A stretch of 64,000 nucleotides of DNA from Stomorhina lunata (taxonomy: Eukaryota; Arthropoda; Insecta; Diptera; Rhiniidae), in NCBI GenBank assembly GCA_933228675.1, contig OW121742.1:126705983-126769982 (forward strand), written 5' to 3'. Both the position numbers and the translations under genes were made by a program. How positions within the stretch are numbered: position 1 is the stretch's first letter; every line of letters begins with the position of its first letter. The notes under the pieces are model-generated. The model was given only the letters and a program-made list of their open reading frames with translations. It was not told the origin of the DNA and made no database searches. Below are positions 1 through 11,674 of this stretch, piece after piece.

Positions 1-640
1 ATATGTTTATTATTTTGCTTTTATTGTGTTAAAGATTAATTTGGCAAAATATTTGTTTAGAAACTTCTGTTTTCATATTTCCATTATATTTATGTTTTTT
101 TCTCCGAATAAATTGCCAAGGGCCAGTCAGTGTTTAAATGTATACATTATGCTCTGTTTTTTGATTAGCCTAAAGGTAGGCTTTGAATTTAAGATGTTAA
201 CTAAAAATGAAATTTTTGTATGTGTGGGTAAATGTATGTGAGCGTCTGGTAATGAAGGAAATATGATTTCCTTTTTTCTTTTGTATTTTAGGTTATTAAG
301 AATTTTTTTATAATTTTCTTATCATCCCACAGTGAAGGGAGCCCTTCACTATGGGTATACAAGGGTATTACAAATTTTTACATTCTTTGATACTTCTACT
401 ATATATCAGAATCTAAAAAATTAGAAGGATCTCCTTCATAATATTAAAATCAAATCGAAAAACTTTTGAAAATATCTGTTGCATACTTTTTGGCGGTTAT
501 ATTTATATTAATGTTTTTGGTAGTCTATATCAATCAAGTAAATTGTGTTATACTTGAAAATTATATTCGAGATTTCTCAACAACTTTACACATGACCCGC
601 ATAATCATGCTATGTCTTAAGAGCTAATATAATATGGCTT
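1..640. other. AT-rich intergenic DNA, no gene seen
   Basis: No exon with a plausible coding pattern or matched splice sites is visible. A 71-codon open stretch at 26-241 has low-complexity, Phe/Ile/Leu-rich content expected of AT-rich noncoding DNA and is not called a gene. Confidence 0.6.
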
Positions 641-800
641 TTGTGTGAAAGTGAAAGTTCAAATTAGCAGGCGTAGGCTGCCTATGCCACCAGAAGCCGA
701 AGACTTTTTTAATTTTCCTAAATATCACGATCATTAATGAAACTCGTCAAATGAGTATTAAAAGTTGGAATTTGGATGTTAGCAAAGTCGGTTGACTAAA
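640..800 (+). repeat. Dispersed repeat A, copy 1
   Basis: This segment (core: ccaccagaagccgaagac ... gatgttagcaaagtcggttg) recurs in reverse complement at about 59620-59760 with only scattered differences. In both places one side is followed within about 100-150 bp by a TTTCTATAGAAA minisatellite array. It is probably part of a transposable element that carries the array. No coding sequence is evident. Confidence 0.7.
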
Positions 801-899
801 GAAAAAACAAACACAAAATACACAAGAAACAAAATCAAAATCCAATTTATAGCAACAAAATACACGATTCGAGAGAACAAAGAAATACAATCTCGAACA

Positions 900-1790
900 A
901 TTTTTATCAACAATTTTTCTATAGAAAATTTTTTTATCAAAAATTTTTTATGAAATATTTTCTATAGAAATATTTTTTTGTAGAAAAATTTTTGGTAAAA
1001 ATATTTTTGATAAAAAAATTTTCTATAAAAAAATTTTAATAAAAATTTTCTATAGAAAAATTTTTAATAAAAAAATTTTCAATAAAAAAATTTTTGATAA
1101 AAAATTTTGTTTAGAAAACTTTTTGATAAAAATTTTTGAAAAAAAAAATCAATAGGAAAATTTTGTAAAGAAAAATTTTTGATAAAAAATATTAAAAAAA
1201 TGTAGTGGAAAAATGTTTTAAGCACGAGAACTAAATAATGAAAAAATACCTATTTTTGCTAAAAGGAAATAGAAAAATTTTCTATAGAAAAGTTTTTGAC
1301 AAACAAATTTTCTATTGCAACATTTTTGATTAAAAATAAATTTGGGTAGAACTTTTTTTGATATTAAAATTTTCCATAGAAAATTTGATAATAATTTTTG
1401 GTCAAAAAATTTAGTATAGAAGAATGTTTGAAAAAAATATTTAAAAAATGAAGTAGAAAACTTTTTTTTAAATCAGAAAAAATACATATTTTCGCTAAAA
1501 GAAAATAGAAAAATTTTCTAAAAAGTTTTTAGAAAAAAAAAAATTTTCTATAGAAAAATTTTTGATAAAAAATTTTCTATACAAAAATGTTTGCTAAAAA
1601 ATTTTCTGTAGAAAAATTTTTAATAAAAAAATATTTGATAAAAAAATTTTTGATAAAAAAAATTCTATAAAAAAAATTTGGATAGAAAATTTTTTGATAA
1701 ATATCTTAGAAAATTCTTGAAAAAAAAATTCTATAGAAAAATTTTTGATAAACATTTTGTATAGAAAAATTTTTAATAAAAATATTAATG
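900..1790. repeat. TTTCTATAGAAA minisatellite array 1
   Basis: Degenerate tandem units of about 29-31 bp alternate the palindrome TTTTTCTATAGAAAAA with a TTTTTGATAAAAAATT-like block. Units vary strongly and contain runs of A and T of changing length. Open frames seen here on either strand encode only Lys/Phe/Ile repeats and are artefacts of the repeat. Confidence 0.9.
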
Positions 1791-4640
1791 AAATGAAAAA
1801 AGTACCTACTTTTGCTAAAAATGTTAACACGGCAACTCTGTCGACAATTTTTAATGCCAAAAGCATAGAGCAAAAAAAGTGAACCGACTCAAAGCATTTT
1901 GAAAGACAATATCCGAAAGATCTTAAGAGTATGCAATACTTATCTCGATTATCTCTAAATTTGTATATTAAATACCGTGATCAATTTTTCCGGTATAGGG
2001 TATCTATAGGTCGTAAAAGACGAATACATTTTAAATTCCGAACTGACATTGGTGGTGGTAGCTTTGTTAACACTCGTGTATTGTTTTTTTTTGTTTCAGC
2101 ATTTGAAATTGTGCGTTAAAACGACTCCCTAGGAAATTGTAAGTGTAACATTTTAAGTACTCTCACATTGTTAGCGCTGCTGCTGTTGTTCTTCTTCAGT
2201 TTCCTTTTCCTTTTTTTCATTGTTGATCTCGCAAAACAATGTTCTTTTTGGGCTACTTCTTTCTGACAATATTGGCCTTCTTGTTAAATTTTGCTTATTG
2301 TTGTATGTCTATCTGGCTTTAGGTTGAAAACAAGGAAATTTTATATAAAAATTATACGAAAAAAAATTTAATTTATACAGTTTTGTTTTTTAAGGTAAAG
2401 AAGATGCTCAAGGTAAAACAAAATTAATCATTGAGTGTTTATTTTATTTAGTTAAAGCTTTTAAGAAAAATAAATAAATTTTCTTGGTCTTTCAAAAATT
2501 AAGTGTTTTGTTCATATTTTCAAATTCTTGGAAATATTTTGATTGAATATAATTTCTTCTTTTTATATTCATTGCAGAATTATGAAACTAATTAAAAAGG
2601 CTGCTAAGGAATTTATTTTCTTTTAAATATTTTCTGTAAAAAGCAAACCAAGATTCCTCAAAAGACTAATTAAAACCAATTTGTTATACCTGCTAAAAGT
2701 AAATAACTAATTTTAATCAAAATATCTTTCAATTTAATTCGCGTTATCAGTCCTAAAGATCCTAAAGTTAGGCAACATTTTATTCTGGGAATAAAAAAGT
2801 CTTGTAGCACATCTTAGAGGAGGTTTTGAAATATATGTTTTATATGTGTTTTACTTATAAAATAAAAAAATATGTTGTATGCTCTTAGGAGCCTTGAGAT
2901 AAAATAAACTTTAAATTAAAACTAAACAAATACCGCTCAAAATTATCTCAGATTTTGATTCTTATCGAATGGTGTAGGGGTGTAGAATTAAACACCTGCT
3001 AATTTATTAAAGCTAATTCATTTTTAATTTCATTCATAATTCTGTTACTTATTATCTAATTAATTATTAATTTATCTCTTTCTAACTTTTATAACAAATA
3101 TAATACCTCTAGCCTTTTTTTGTTACGAAAAAATTACTGCAATTTTCATTTTTAATGCTCATTTCTTTTATTTCCAGCATAAAGCAATGTTATGGGCTTA
3201 AAAACAACATAATTAAAACACATTATAATAAAAACAGCCTTAATGTATGCTATATTTATGAGGCTTTATACTGACTACTTAAGTATGCAAAGAGAAAATA
3301 AAAGCAAACAAACAGACAAAGGGAAAACATGTATGTATATGGAAATGTGTTGAAAAAATTACAAAATTTTTACTTAGAAATTTAAACACACAGATATTCT
3401 TGTTCTCTAAACTTTGGTACTGTATTTTAATCTTGGCCTGGCCATTTTAAGCTGTTTTTATTTTCATTTGTATTTCACAAAGCAAGACCACCGGGGAGTA
3501 CAGAATGGCATCCATATTTTTCACATGTAAGCTAAAAATTGTTCATGCTTATTTACACAAACATTTATGACAGGTTAATACACTTTTTACATTTGTTTGC
3601 TTTTAGCCACATGCCAGCCTACCTGCCTGCTAGCTTATTTTATTGATGTAGGCTATCGCCAAATAACAAGAGCAGTCTTCATCTTCTTCTTCCTCTTATT
3701 CAATGTTTAGAAACAAAGTAAGAAAGTGTGTTAACATTAAAGAAAAGCCACTCAACCATTCAAACAGTCAATGGCTGGGCAATTTTTATAGCATATTCGT
3801 ATTTTGCTTTAGGCTTTATTAATGCATGAAATCTAACTCTAACTGTCTTTAGAAGACCAGTAAACACCAAAAGAAATGCTTATATTGCTTGAACACAAAC
3901 GCAAAAGGTGTGGTATTTCGAATTATGTGTGGAAAACAGACAGACCGACCGACAAACAAACAAATAAACGTGAAATAAATGATTAAAACAAAAAAAATTT
4001 TTAGCTTTTTGACCTTTTGAATTTTTTTGTTGTTGAAATTTTCACCTTTCTGCTTGTTGCTATGAACTTTATAAGTAAATATTTCTTTTTTTTGTTTGTG
4101 GGTGCGAAAATCTTTGTAAGACAAACAAATAACATATGCATGTATTGAAACATTTCGATGTAAATGAAATACTTTAGTTTATTCTGAGTAAAAATGTAAT
4201 TCAATTAAAAAGGTCAATATTGATTACGAAAGGTATGAGAAAAGAATTTCAAATGTTATTACAAAAAAAGTAATCCGTAAAGAGCAGACAATTAGCAGAA
4301 ATAGTTATAAAGGGAACTTAATTACAAATAATGTAAAAAATCTAGAATTGTCTGGCTATTTACTTATTTAAAGGATTAAGGTTGATAGTTTCAGGTATTT
4401 TTGTATTAATCGAATATAATGTTAGTAAAGAACGTAAACTATACTATTATTCTATTAGAATAATGAAGGCTTTTTGTCGTGGATCGAGCAAATGTACTTA
4501 TAATCATTATATTGGCCGTTAATTAGTGAAAATTTAAAATTTACTTATGTTCTCAAAGGACAGACGAGCGATTTTCTTCGTCTGCGACTGACATAGTAGT
4601 TTAGCAGATACCAACAAAGTCTAAATCTTGTTCAGAAATT
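1791..4640. other. AT-rich intergenic DNA, no gene seen
   Basis: Both strands were examined. The open stretches (for example 1931-2119 + and 3849-4124 -) are short, of simple composition, and lack convincing splice signals. Possible single-copy DNA; regulatory sites could not be assigned. Confidence 0.5.
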
Positions 4641-5060
4641 AATTTTATAAAAAAAAAATTTTATCAAAAATTTTTCTATACATAATTTTTTTATCAAAAA
4701 TTTTTCTATACAAAATTTTTTTTATCAAAAATATACAAAATTTTTTTATCAAAAATATACGAAATTTTTTTTATCAAAAATTTTTTCTATGGAAAATTTT
4801 TTTATCAAAAATTTTTCTATACAATTTTTTTTTCAAAAAATTTTCTATACAAAATTTTTTTATCAAAACTTTTTTTCTATTCAAAATTTTTTTTATCAAA
4901 AACTTTTCTATAGAACATTTTTTTATCAAAAATTTTTCTACAGAAAATTTTTTTATCAAAAATTTTTCTATAGAAAATTTTTTTACCAAAAGTTTTTCTA
5001 TAGAAAATTTTTCTATAGATAATTTTTTTATCAAGAATTTTTCTATAGATGATTTTTTTA
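4640..5060. repeat. TTTCTATAGAAA minisatellite array 2
   Basis: About fourteen units of about 29 bp of the form TTTTTTTATCAAAAA plus TTTTTCTATAGAAAAT. It runs directly into dispersed repeat B at 5060, so array and repeat probably belong to one element. Confidence 0.9.
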
Positions 5061-5425
5061 GATGAAAAATTAGGTTTCATCAGGCTTGAGTTCATTTAAT
5101 TTTCAAATTATTAATTTTGAAAATTAGAAAGTAAATTATGGAGAAAAACTGAAAAAAATTATTTTTGAACGCGGCTAGTGGATTGCAATTGCTGTCCCGC
5201 CACAGGACGTCATCAGCACTTAGCGCCCTCGACTACAGTCGAGTTATCAAATTACAGAGATAATCATCAATTTAACTCATTGAGTTTGATCGAACATCAC
5301 TACGTTTAACTGATTGTGTATTCTCCTATTACTTGTTTTGCTCGATCTTTTCACTTGCCGTTGGCATGTAGAGAAGAACAGGACTTTTTGGTTTGATGCT
5401 ATTTATAGAATAGTAACAGTGTTCA
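5060..5425 (+). repeat. Dispersed repeat B, copy 1
   Basis: A segment of about 365 bp, starting gaaaaattaggtttcatcag and ending near atagaatagtaacagtgttc, is nearly identical to 14685-15050. Both copies are bordered on the left by the TTTCTATAGAAA array, and here also on the right. It holds a GC-richer core (cccgccacaggacgtcatca) and no open frame. The complement of the core starts CTGATGA followed by a GTCC/GGAC hairpin, reminiscent of a decayed hammerhead ribozyme. Class unknown; probably a non-autonomous element. Confidence 0.8.
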
Positions 5426-5439
5426 CTTCCCAAATGATC

Positions 5440-6160
5440 ATTTTTTTATCAAAAATTTTTCTATAGAAAATTTTTTTATCAAAAATTTTTCTGCATGAAA
5501 TTTTTTTATCAAAAATTTTTCTATAGAAATTTTTTTTTAAATTTTTCTATAGAAAATTTTTTTATCAAAAATTTTTCTATACAAATTTTTTTTATCAAAA
5601 ATTTTTCTATACAAAATTTTTTTATCAAAAATGTTTCTATAGAATTTTTTTTTTAATTTTTCTATAGAAAATTTTTTTATCAAAAATTTTTCTATACAAA
5701 TTTTTTTTATCAAAAATTTTTCTATACAAAATTTTTTTATCAAAAATTTTTCTATAGACAACTTTTTATCAACATTTTTTTTTATTAAATATAGAAATTT
5801 TTTTTATCAAAAAAAAAAAAAAAAATTCTGTAGAAAAAATTTTTGAAAATTTTTTATTAAACATTTTTTTATCAAAATTTTTTTTTGAAAATTTTTTTAT
5901 CAAACATTTTTCTATGACATTTTTTTGTATCAAAAATTTTTCTATAGAAAGTTTTTTTTATTATTATTATTATTTTTTTTTGTTTTTTAAGTTTTTCAAC
6001 CGAAAAATTTTTTATTGAAAAATATTTTTAACAAAAATTTGTCTATAGAAAATGTTTTTATCAAAAATTTTTCTATAGAACATTTTTTTATCAACATTTT
6101 TTTTTTATAAAAAGTGTTTTTATAGAAAATTTTTCTATATAAAAATTTGTGAACCAAAAA
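5440..6160. repeat. TTTCTATAGAAA minisatellite array 3
   Basis: The same 29-bp family resumes just after repeat B. An inner block is duplicated: the segment around 5530-5640 recurs at about 5650-5760 with the same variant units, which indicates expansion by unequal exchange of multi-unit blocks. Confidence 0.9.
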
Positions 6161-7535
6161 AGAGCTCTACTACTTTTAGTTGAAATCCGTCGACTCGTAG
6201 GGGTCACGTAAACGATATTTTATTTAAAAGTTAAGCCTAAACGACTGCAACACTTTTTGCTTAAATTATGCATAACAATTTACGTGACTTTTTTTCAGAA
6301 AATTTTGAACTTTGCTCTACGATCGGTAAATTTCGGTGAATTTTACTCTCAATCTACAACTAAGTTTTTGTCCAACAACAACAACTAAGTTATTGTCCAA
6401 AGAAAAACGAAAACACTAAATTTTGTAGAGCTTTTTTGATTTCCTGATATCTCCTAAACTATATACGAAATTAAACTATTTTCCTCTGCACACAAAAAAA
6501 GTTTCTGTATCTTAATTAAATCGACATCAAGACTAAAGCTGTGAAACTATATTCGATGCATGAGCTACTGAGTTTTATGAAAAATTTCATCACTTTTCGT
6601 TTTAGAACCTTAAGCACATTTCAATACATTTTTTAATACAAAACATAATATAACTTTTTCTTGAAAACAATTATTGATCCTTAATGTCCAGACTCTTTCC
6701 TATATAACTGGAGAAATTTTGATGATATCTTAAATTTAGAGATATAAATCAATTTAGATGAGTTCATGTACTAGAAATTATTTTTCTAGTAAGCCAATAA
6801 ATTTCCGTTTTAACAAATTCTAACAATATTATTTCAAACCAATCAATGTAACCTTTAACAGTATTCTAGAAGATCTATATACTTAATTTAAATATTATAT
6901 TATATCCTCAAATTCCACTTACCGTTCAACATGTTAATCCTTGATTATTCGAAATGTTTATAAAAATGTTAAGCATCCTTTTGTCTGAAAATATTAAGTA
7001 TTTTCTCGTTCTTACAATTTTAATCCTGTTTAAAATTGTAAGGAGCTTCTTTGTGATGTTGAATGTTTAGCAACAGCAAAAGCTTCTTGGGCATCAGCTT
7101 CATTCATCACATTCAACGTCATCATCGTCATGTTGATCTGTTTAACTTTTTAACAAATGATATTTTTACAATGTCTGTCTCTCTTTCTTTTGTCTGTCTG
7201 TGGGAATTTCTTTTTATTTTGTATTTTTTAGATTATTTAGATTATAATACACCTTTTTTATTTTATTTGTGTATGCACGAGTGTGGAAATGATATACACA
7301 GATACATATTTAATCTATAAACAAGAACGTGTTTAGCTAAGAGTGCGTTTGTGTGTGTTTGTTTAAATAAATATTTAAATTCTGGGTAAACTCAAATATT
7401 TTGTTACACATGCTTTATATTTTATTATTTTTTTTAAATAACACATTTTACATTAGATTTCATACACTTGTTGTGGCTTTGTTACACATATTTATTTTTT
7501 CAGTTACATTTATGTATGTAAAAGTATCAATATTT
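6161..7535. other. AT-rich intergenic DNA, no gene seen
   Basis: No supported gene. An 85-codon open frame at 7063-7320 (+) starts with a His-rich stretch, then becomes Phe/Leu/Tyr-rich simple sequence. It has no visible splice partner or domain, so I do not call it. Confidence 0.5.
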
Positions 7536-8375
7536 CCCAGTAAAAAATAGGATCATCCAAAGAGTACTCTTGGAGCGCTCCTTTGCGAGTAATGGATTAC
7601 TCCATAAAACTCCGAAACTCATAGGATTTTTAACACAGCATGTCCGCAGACACGAGTACTCCTTTTAAGCTCCTTATGGAGTGCTCCCTTTAGTCTTGAA
7701 AATGACGACAGAGGGAGTAATCGTTTTTGTGTCCTAAAGGAGCAAAAAATACAAATTTGGTTATTTTTTACAAAAATAAGAAAATATTGATTTTTATTTA
7801 TGTATATTGGAAACGTGCCTTCAAATTAGGAAAACTCAAATGTAAGCGCAAAATTTAAAATTTATTGTAAATTTTATCTACTTTTGTTCAGCTTCCTTGG
7901 CGGCCTTGATAGCTTCCTCAACTTGTCTTTCTATTTCAGCCAAACGGTTCATTTCTTCCTCCTCTTCTTGGCGTTTGCGTTGTTCTTCGGCTAGACGTGC
8001 AGACTCTTCTGCCTGACAAGCGGCTTCTTCTTTAGCCTTACGTGCGGCAGCTTCTTCGGCTGTGCGTAGGGCTTCCTCTTCTAAAACTCTAGAATTAAAA
8101 GTTAGTTCAAATTAGTTTTAAATAAAAGACAACGCGTAATATATTATTTAAAACATGCAATAAAAAATTCACCAATTACCGAAACAAAAAAAGTAAAAAA
8201 ATTTGTATTTGTTTATTTTTTGATCCATTCCAATTTAATTTGAGCAAAATATTTTTTGTTATGTCAAAGAAAAAAAAAAAACGAACTGATGCATCCCTCG
8301 TTGATCCAAATGGATGAACAAGTCATTACTCCTTTGTTGCTCGATTATGGATTAATCCATATATTTTTTACTGGG
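7536..8375. mobile_element. Possible element with CCCAGTAAAAAATA inverted termini
   Basis: CCCAGTAAAAAATA at 7536-7549 is matched in inverted orientation at 8362-8375, each followed inward by ggat...atcc-like sequence. Inside, 7550-7760 and 8270-8360 share motifs such as ggagtaat and attactcc. The minus-strand exon at 7878-8088 lies between the termini. It may be one element that captured a gene fragment, or two separate short elements flanking a gene end. No clear target-site duplication was found. Confidence 0.4.
7878..8088 (-). CDS. 3'-terminal exon of a charged helical (Glu/Ala/Lys-rich) protein
   Basis: On the minus strand a CTAG acceptor (exon begins at 8088) opens a frame of one completing base, 69 codons and a TAG at 7880-7878. 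It starts near VLEEEALRTAEEAAARKAK and ends IKAAKEAEQK. The composition (Glu, Ala, Lys, Arg, Gln, with few hydrophobics) predicts one long single helix or coiled coil. Codon use is more GC-rich than the surroundings, which supports real coding. A minus-strand AATAAA lies just past the stop (complement at 7861-7866). Upstream exons were not found in the window, so the gene is partial and I cannot name it. Matching inverted termini around it leave open that it is a fragment captured by a transposon. Confidence 0.6.
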
Positions 8376-9463
8376 TTGTTCCCTTACATACAATACATTT
8401 GTATTTGTGTCTATATCCGTTTTTTTCGGTTCTCTTATTTAAAATTATGTGTTTAAGGAACACTTTGCACGTTGCTATCTGTGTCACAGCTCAGTGATTT
8501 TCTTTCTTGTTGTTTGCTGAAAATGATTGTAATAATTTTTTACTTTCTAACATGACTTTTAAGGTTTTTTTTTCAGAATAAAATAAAAAAAAAGTAAAAA
8601 CACACAAAGTTTTTAAACATGTCTGTAACTTTTAAGAAATTGTAATACAATTTGATGTGTTTTCGGTTTATGACTTTTGTTATTAAGCGCAAAGAAATAG
8701 CATTATAATGTTTTAAGCATTTGTTCTATAAATCTCTGCTATTTTTCGTATCTCTGCTGCTTGTGCAGAATTTATAACATTTGCTTAAAATATTGTCATT
8801 GTACAAGGTTGTTTTTGCTTTTCATCGTGACAAGTGTGACAAAAAGTAAAATTTGAGTGTGATAAATGCGGTTTTAAGCTTTATGATTTCATTACTGAGA
8901 TTGATTTCAACCGCATCATTTTTCAACAAGAAAAAAAAACAGCTCAATACAATAAATCAGGAAAAAAACGTTAAAACTGAAAAAATAGATAAAAAGTTTT
9001 ATTGAAATTTTTTGAAAGAATTTGTTAAATATCCTTCTTAAGCTATAAAATAAAACATCCGTAATATTTCCTTAGAAATCTACAGTTATCGGAAGTAATC
9101 TTGTTAGTAAATATAGCATGACTAAGGTCATATTAGAGGAAAAAGGTCTATACAAAGTTGGAAATTAGGAAAGGCTTTCATGACCTAGTAGAGCGCAATG
9201 TTAAAAGCCAATTATATTGTAAAAACAACCACATAAATAGCCATGATCAATGCTTTAAAATCCAATGATCATTTTTTATTTAAATACAAGTTAAACTCAA
9301 GCAAGACAATTACTTACACTATATACATATATAGAGTATATACGAATTGATTTACCTTCTTTAAAAAAGGTATGGTAAAGAGGTAAAAAGTGTTGAAAAG
9401 GGAAGGTCAAATATGGACCAACAATTAAACAAGTTTTTCTTAAGTCTTAGAGACATACATATA
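8376..9463. other. AT-rich intergenic DNA, no gene seen
   Basis: No supported exon or RNA gene. The last 150 bp contain phrases such as ggtcaaatatgg that recur in transposon remnants elsewhere in the window (18120-18150, 10830-11030). Confidence 0.5.
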
Positions 9464-9467
9464 TATC

Positions 9468-9495
9468 GGGTGTTTTTTATTGAGGTATAGAACTT
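9468..9495 (+). repeat. Left terminal inverted repeat of the mariner
   Basis: It starts GGGTGTTTTTTATTGAGG and pairs with 10740-10767 with two mismatches (positions 12 and 14). Confidence 0.9.
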
Positions 9496-9559
9496 TAAGT
9501 TGGCATCACTTTTTTAACTGGATGCCATTTTGTCAGCTGTCAAGTGATTAATATTTAGT

Positions 9560-10663
9560 TTGGTTTGCCATTTCATCATGAACAGGTTGACAAAAGAACA
9601 ACGCTTGCAAATCGTGCAAATTTATTTCGAAAATAATGGTTCAGTTCGCGAAGTTTACCGCAAGCTCCGTCCATTTTATGGTCGACATAATCGTCCATCA
9701 GAGCAATTAATTCGGTTAACCATGGATCGTTTTCGCACTACGTTTACTCTATGTGATAATACGCATCCGCAGCGACGTCGAACAGTGCGCACCGAAGAAA
9801 CAATTGCCGCTGTAGAGCAAAGTGTTGAAGAGGACCCGAATGAATCGATTCGCCACCGTGCACAGCAATTAGAGCTTTGTCCATCAACTTTATGGAAGAT
9901 TTTGCGGAAAGATCTTGGCTCGCGACCTTACAAGATCCAGCTTGTGCAAGAATTAAAGCCGCGAGACCATGCAATGCGTCGTGATTTTGGTGTATGGGCC
10001 GAAAATGAGATTGATCCCGATGCTGATTTTCATCGCAAAATTTGGTTCAGTGATGATGCTCATTTTTGGTTGAATGGCTACGTCAACAAGCAAAATTGCC
10101 GCATTTGGAGTGAAGAGAATCCACATGAGACCCTTGAGACGCCATTACATCCACAAAAACTGACTGTTTGGTGTGCTCTATGGGCTGGTGGAGTCATTGG
10201 GCCATACTTCTTCCGAAATAATGCTGGAGAGTCAGTTACCATAAATGGAGACCGGTATAGAGCCATGATAACCGACTATTTTGTTCCCCAATTGGATGGC
10301 ATGAATGTGGATGAGTTGTGGTTCCAACAAGACGGCGCTACATGCCACACAGCGCACGTCACAATTAATTTATTGAAGGAAACATTCGATGAGCGCATAA
10401 TTTCGCGGAATGGACCTGTCAATTGGCCACCAAGATCGTGCGATTTGACACCACTGGATTATTTTCTTTGGAGATATGTGAAGTCGCTCGTCTACGCCAA
10501 CAAACCAGAAACGTTAGGGGACTTGGAAGCCAACATTCGTGGCGTTATTGCCAACATACGGCCCCATATGCTCGAAAAAGTAGTTGAAAATTGGACCTGT
10601 AGAATTGGCTTTATTCGAGCCAGCCGCGGCGGCCACATGCCCGAAATCATATTTAAACATTAA
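9560..10663 (+). CDS. Tc1/mariner-superfamily transposase, DD41D (rosa lineage)
   Basis: The transposase cuts and pastes the element by a DDE/D mechanism in the nucleus. The frame is 367 codons; the likelier start is the second Met (9578, MNRLTKEQR), giving 361 residues. Residues 7-125 form the N-terminal helix-turn-helix DNA-binding part, with a homeodomain-like CPSTLWKILRKDLG stretch. The catalytic domain shows WFSDDAHFWLNGYVNKQN (first Asp, residue 165), WFQQDGATCHTA (second Asp, 258) and WPPRSCDLTPLDYFLW (third Asp, 300). There are 41 residues between the second and third Asp. That spacing defines the DD41D rosa group first known from fruit flies, as against DD34D mariners. There is no stop or frameshift. 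Confidence 0.95.
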   Translation: MVCHFIMNRLTKEQRLQIVQIYFENNGSVREVYRKLRPFYGRHNRPSEQLIRLTMDRFRTTFTLCDNTHPQRRRTVRTEETIAAVEQSVEEDPNESIRHRAQQLELCPSTLWKILRKDLGSRPYKIQLVQELKPRDHAMRRDFGVWAENEIDPDADFHRKIWFSDDAHFWLNGYVNKQNCRIWSEENPHETLETPLHPQKLTVWCALWAGGVIGPYFFRNNAGESVTINGDRYRAMITDYFVPQLDGMNVDELWFQQDGATCHTAHVTINLLKETFDERIISRNGPVNWPPRSCDLTPLDYFLWRYVKSLVYANKPETLGDLEANIRGVIANIRPHMLEKVVENWTCRIGFIRASRGGHMPEIIFKH

Positions 10664-10739
10664 TGGCATAAAATTATCCTTCCAATAAAGCCAAATTGAT
10701 GGACATTAAAACGATTTTCTTGTGTTTTATTTCAATTCG

Positions 10740-10767
10740 AAGTTCTATACCTCTAAAAAAAACACCC
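10740..10767 (-). repeat. Right terminal inverted repeat of the mariner
   Basis: Reverse complement of the left terminus apart from two positions; it ends aaaaaaaacaccc next to the flanking AT and TA. Confidence 0.9.
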
Positions 10768-10799
10768 ATTACTATGTGTTATTTTTTTCAAAATTTCGA

Positions 10800-11420
10800 G
10801 ATTTATATCATTTCCGGCTAAGGGCCTGATATGGGAGCTAGGGTCAATTGTGAACCGATTGTTACCAAATTTTGGTTATTGGTTCATATTTATAATATAT
10901 TTATCTGTGCAAAGTTTAAGTAATCAAATGCATTTATCTTTAGAGTTATTAACATTTTTGTGCTTTCATGTGTTAATAAACGTCTTTTGAGAATGTGTCT
11001 TATATGGGAGGTATGGTCAAATATGGGCCGATTTCTACAAAATTAGGAACGCTGATTAATGTTATAATGTAATTTGTGGCTGTAAAGGACCAAAAACTGT
11101 ATTCCGGGAAGACATCCCTATGGGAGGGACCCGAAATAGTAATCTGATTTTACCCAAAAAGAATAGGGATTGTCCTTGGTACATGAGCCTGTCTCAAATT
11201 TTATCAAATTATCTTTAAAGTTATGACGTGTAGAATGATAACAAGCTTACATGGTTAAGCGGCCAGCCAGCCGGACGGACATCGTTAAAACAACTCAGGG
11301 AGTGATTCTAAGTCGATTGACATACTAAAAGGTGGGTCTCAGACCAATATTTCTATGTGTTACAAACATCAGCACAAACCCAATACACAATTTCCACCTA
11401 TGGTGGTGAAGGGTATAAAC
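10800..11420. repeat. Decayed dispersed repeat (family C)
   Basis: Phrases such as tatgggagctagggtca, accgattgttaccaaatttt and gtgggtctcagaccaatatt are shared with 18110-18410, and similar wording appears at 28720-28870 and 44900-45170. No open frame was found. It is a non-autonomous or decayed element; the class cannot be fixed from sequence alone. Confidence 0.6.
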
Positions 11421-11431
11421 ATATACTTGTA

Positions 11432-11674
11432 TTAATCTTCTAACATTTCTTTAACGAAAGCACCAACTTCCGAAACATGTTTATGGGGTTGACGTCTTAT
11501 GCTGGTAACATTAGGATCTGACGATTCAAGAAGGCAATGGAAAACATCTGTATTTGTTGCCACCCTGCTACACTTTTTGACGAGCATTAGCCTATACCTT
11601 TAATAGTCTTTATTTCGAGCTTCTTCAGCTTCTTCTGAAAACAGGCCTTTAGGAAGTGAAGCCCCCTCATAATT
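11432..11674 (-). pseudogene. Decayed coding fragment with one internal stop
   Basis: Read on the minus strand from 11674, one frame gives a protein-like segment (GASLPKGLFSEEAEEARNKDY), then a TAA, then continues in the same frame (RYRLMLVKKCSRVATN ... EVGAFVKEMLED) to a TAA at 11434-11432. Composition and complexity on both sides of the stop look like real protein, and a single base change would remove the stop. It could be the C-terminal part of a transposon gene or of a processed host gene. I do not recognise the family. Confidence 0.4.

Larger units (their letters stand above)
9466..10769 (+). mobile_element. Complete rosa-type (DD41D) mariner transposon
   Basis: The element is 1304 bp, bounded by TA dinucleotides (9464-9465 and 10770-10771) that fit a TA target duplication. 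Inverted repeats of 28 bp start GGGTGTTTTTT, at 9468-9495 and 10740-10767, and match at 26 of 28 positions. One uninterrupted transposase gene fills the interior and an AATAAA follows it at about 10684. Intact ends plus an intact gene imply a recent insertion that may still be mobilisable. Confidence 0.93.

Noticed and set aside
4774..5095. Lys/Phe/Ile-rich frames on both strands in the TTTCTATAGAAA arrays (also near 1594-1866, 5537-5761, 58259-58632, 59147-59368)
   Set aside because: They are translations of AT-rich palindromic minisatellites; both strands are open in the same way and no start context is conserved.
5200..5240. Functional hammerhead ribozyme in repeat B
   Set aside because: The complement has CTGATGA and a possible stem II but lacks the GAAA that must follow; kept only as a possible relic.
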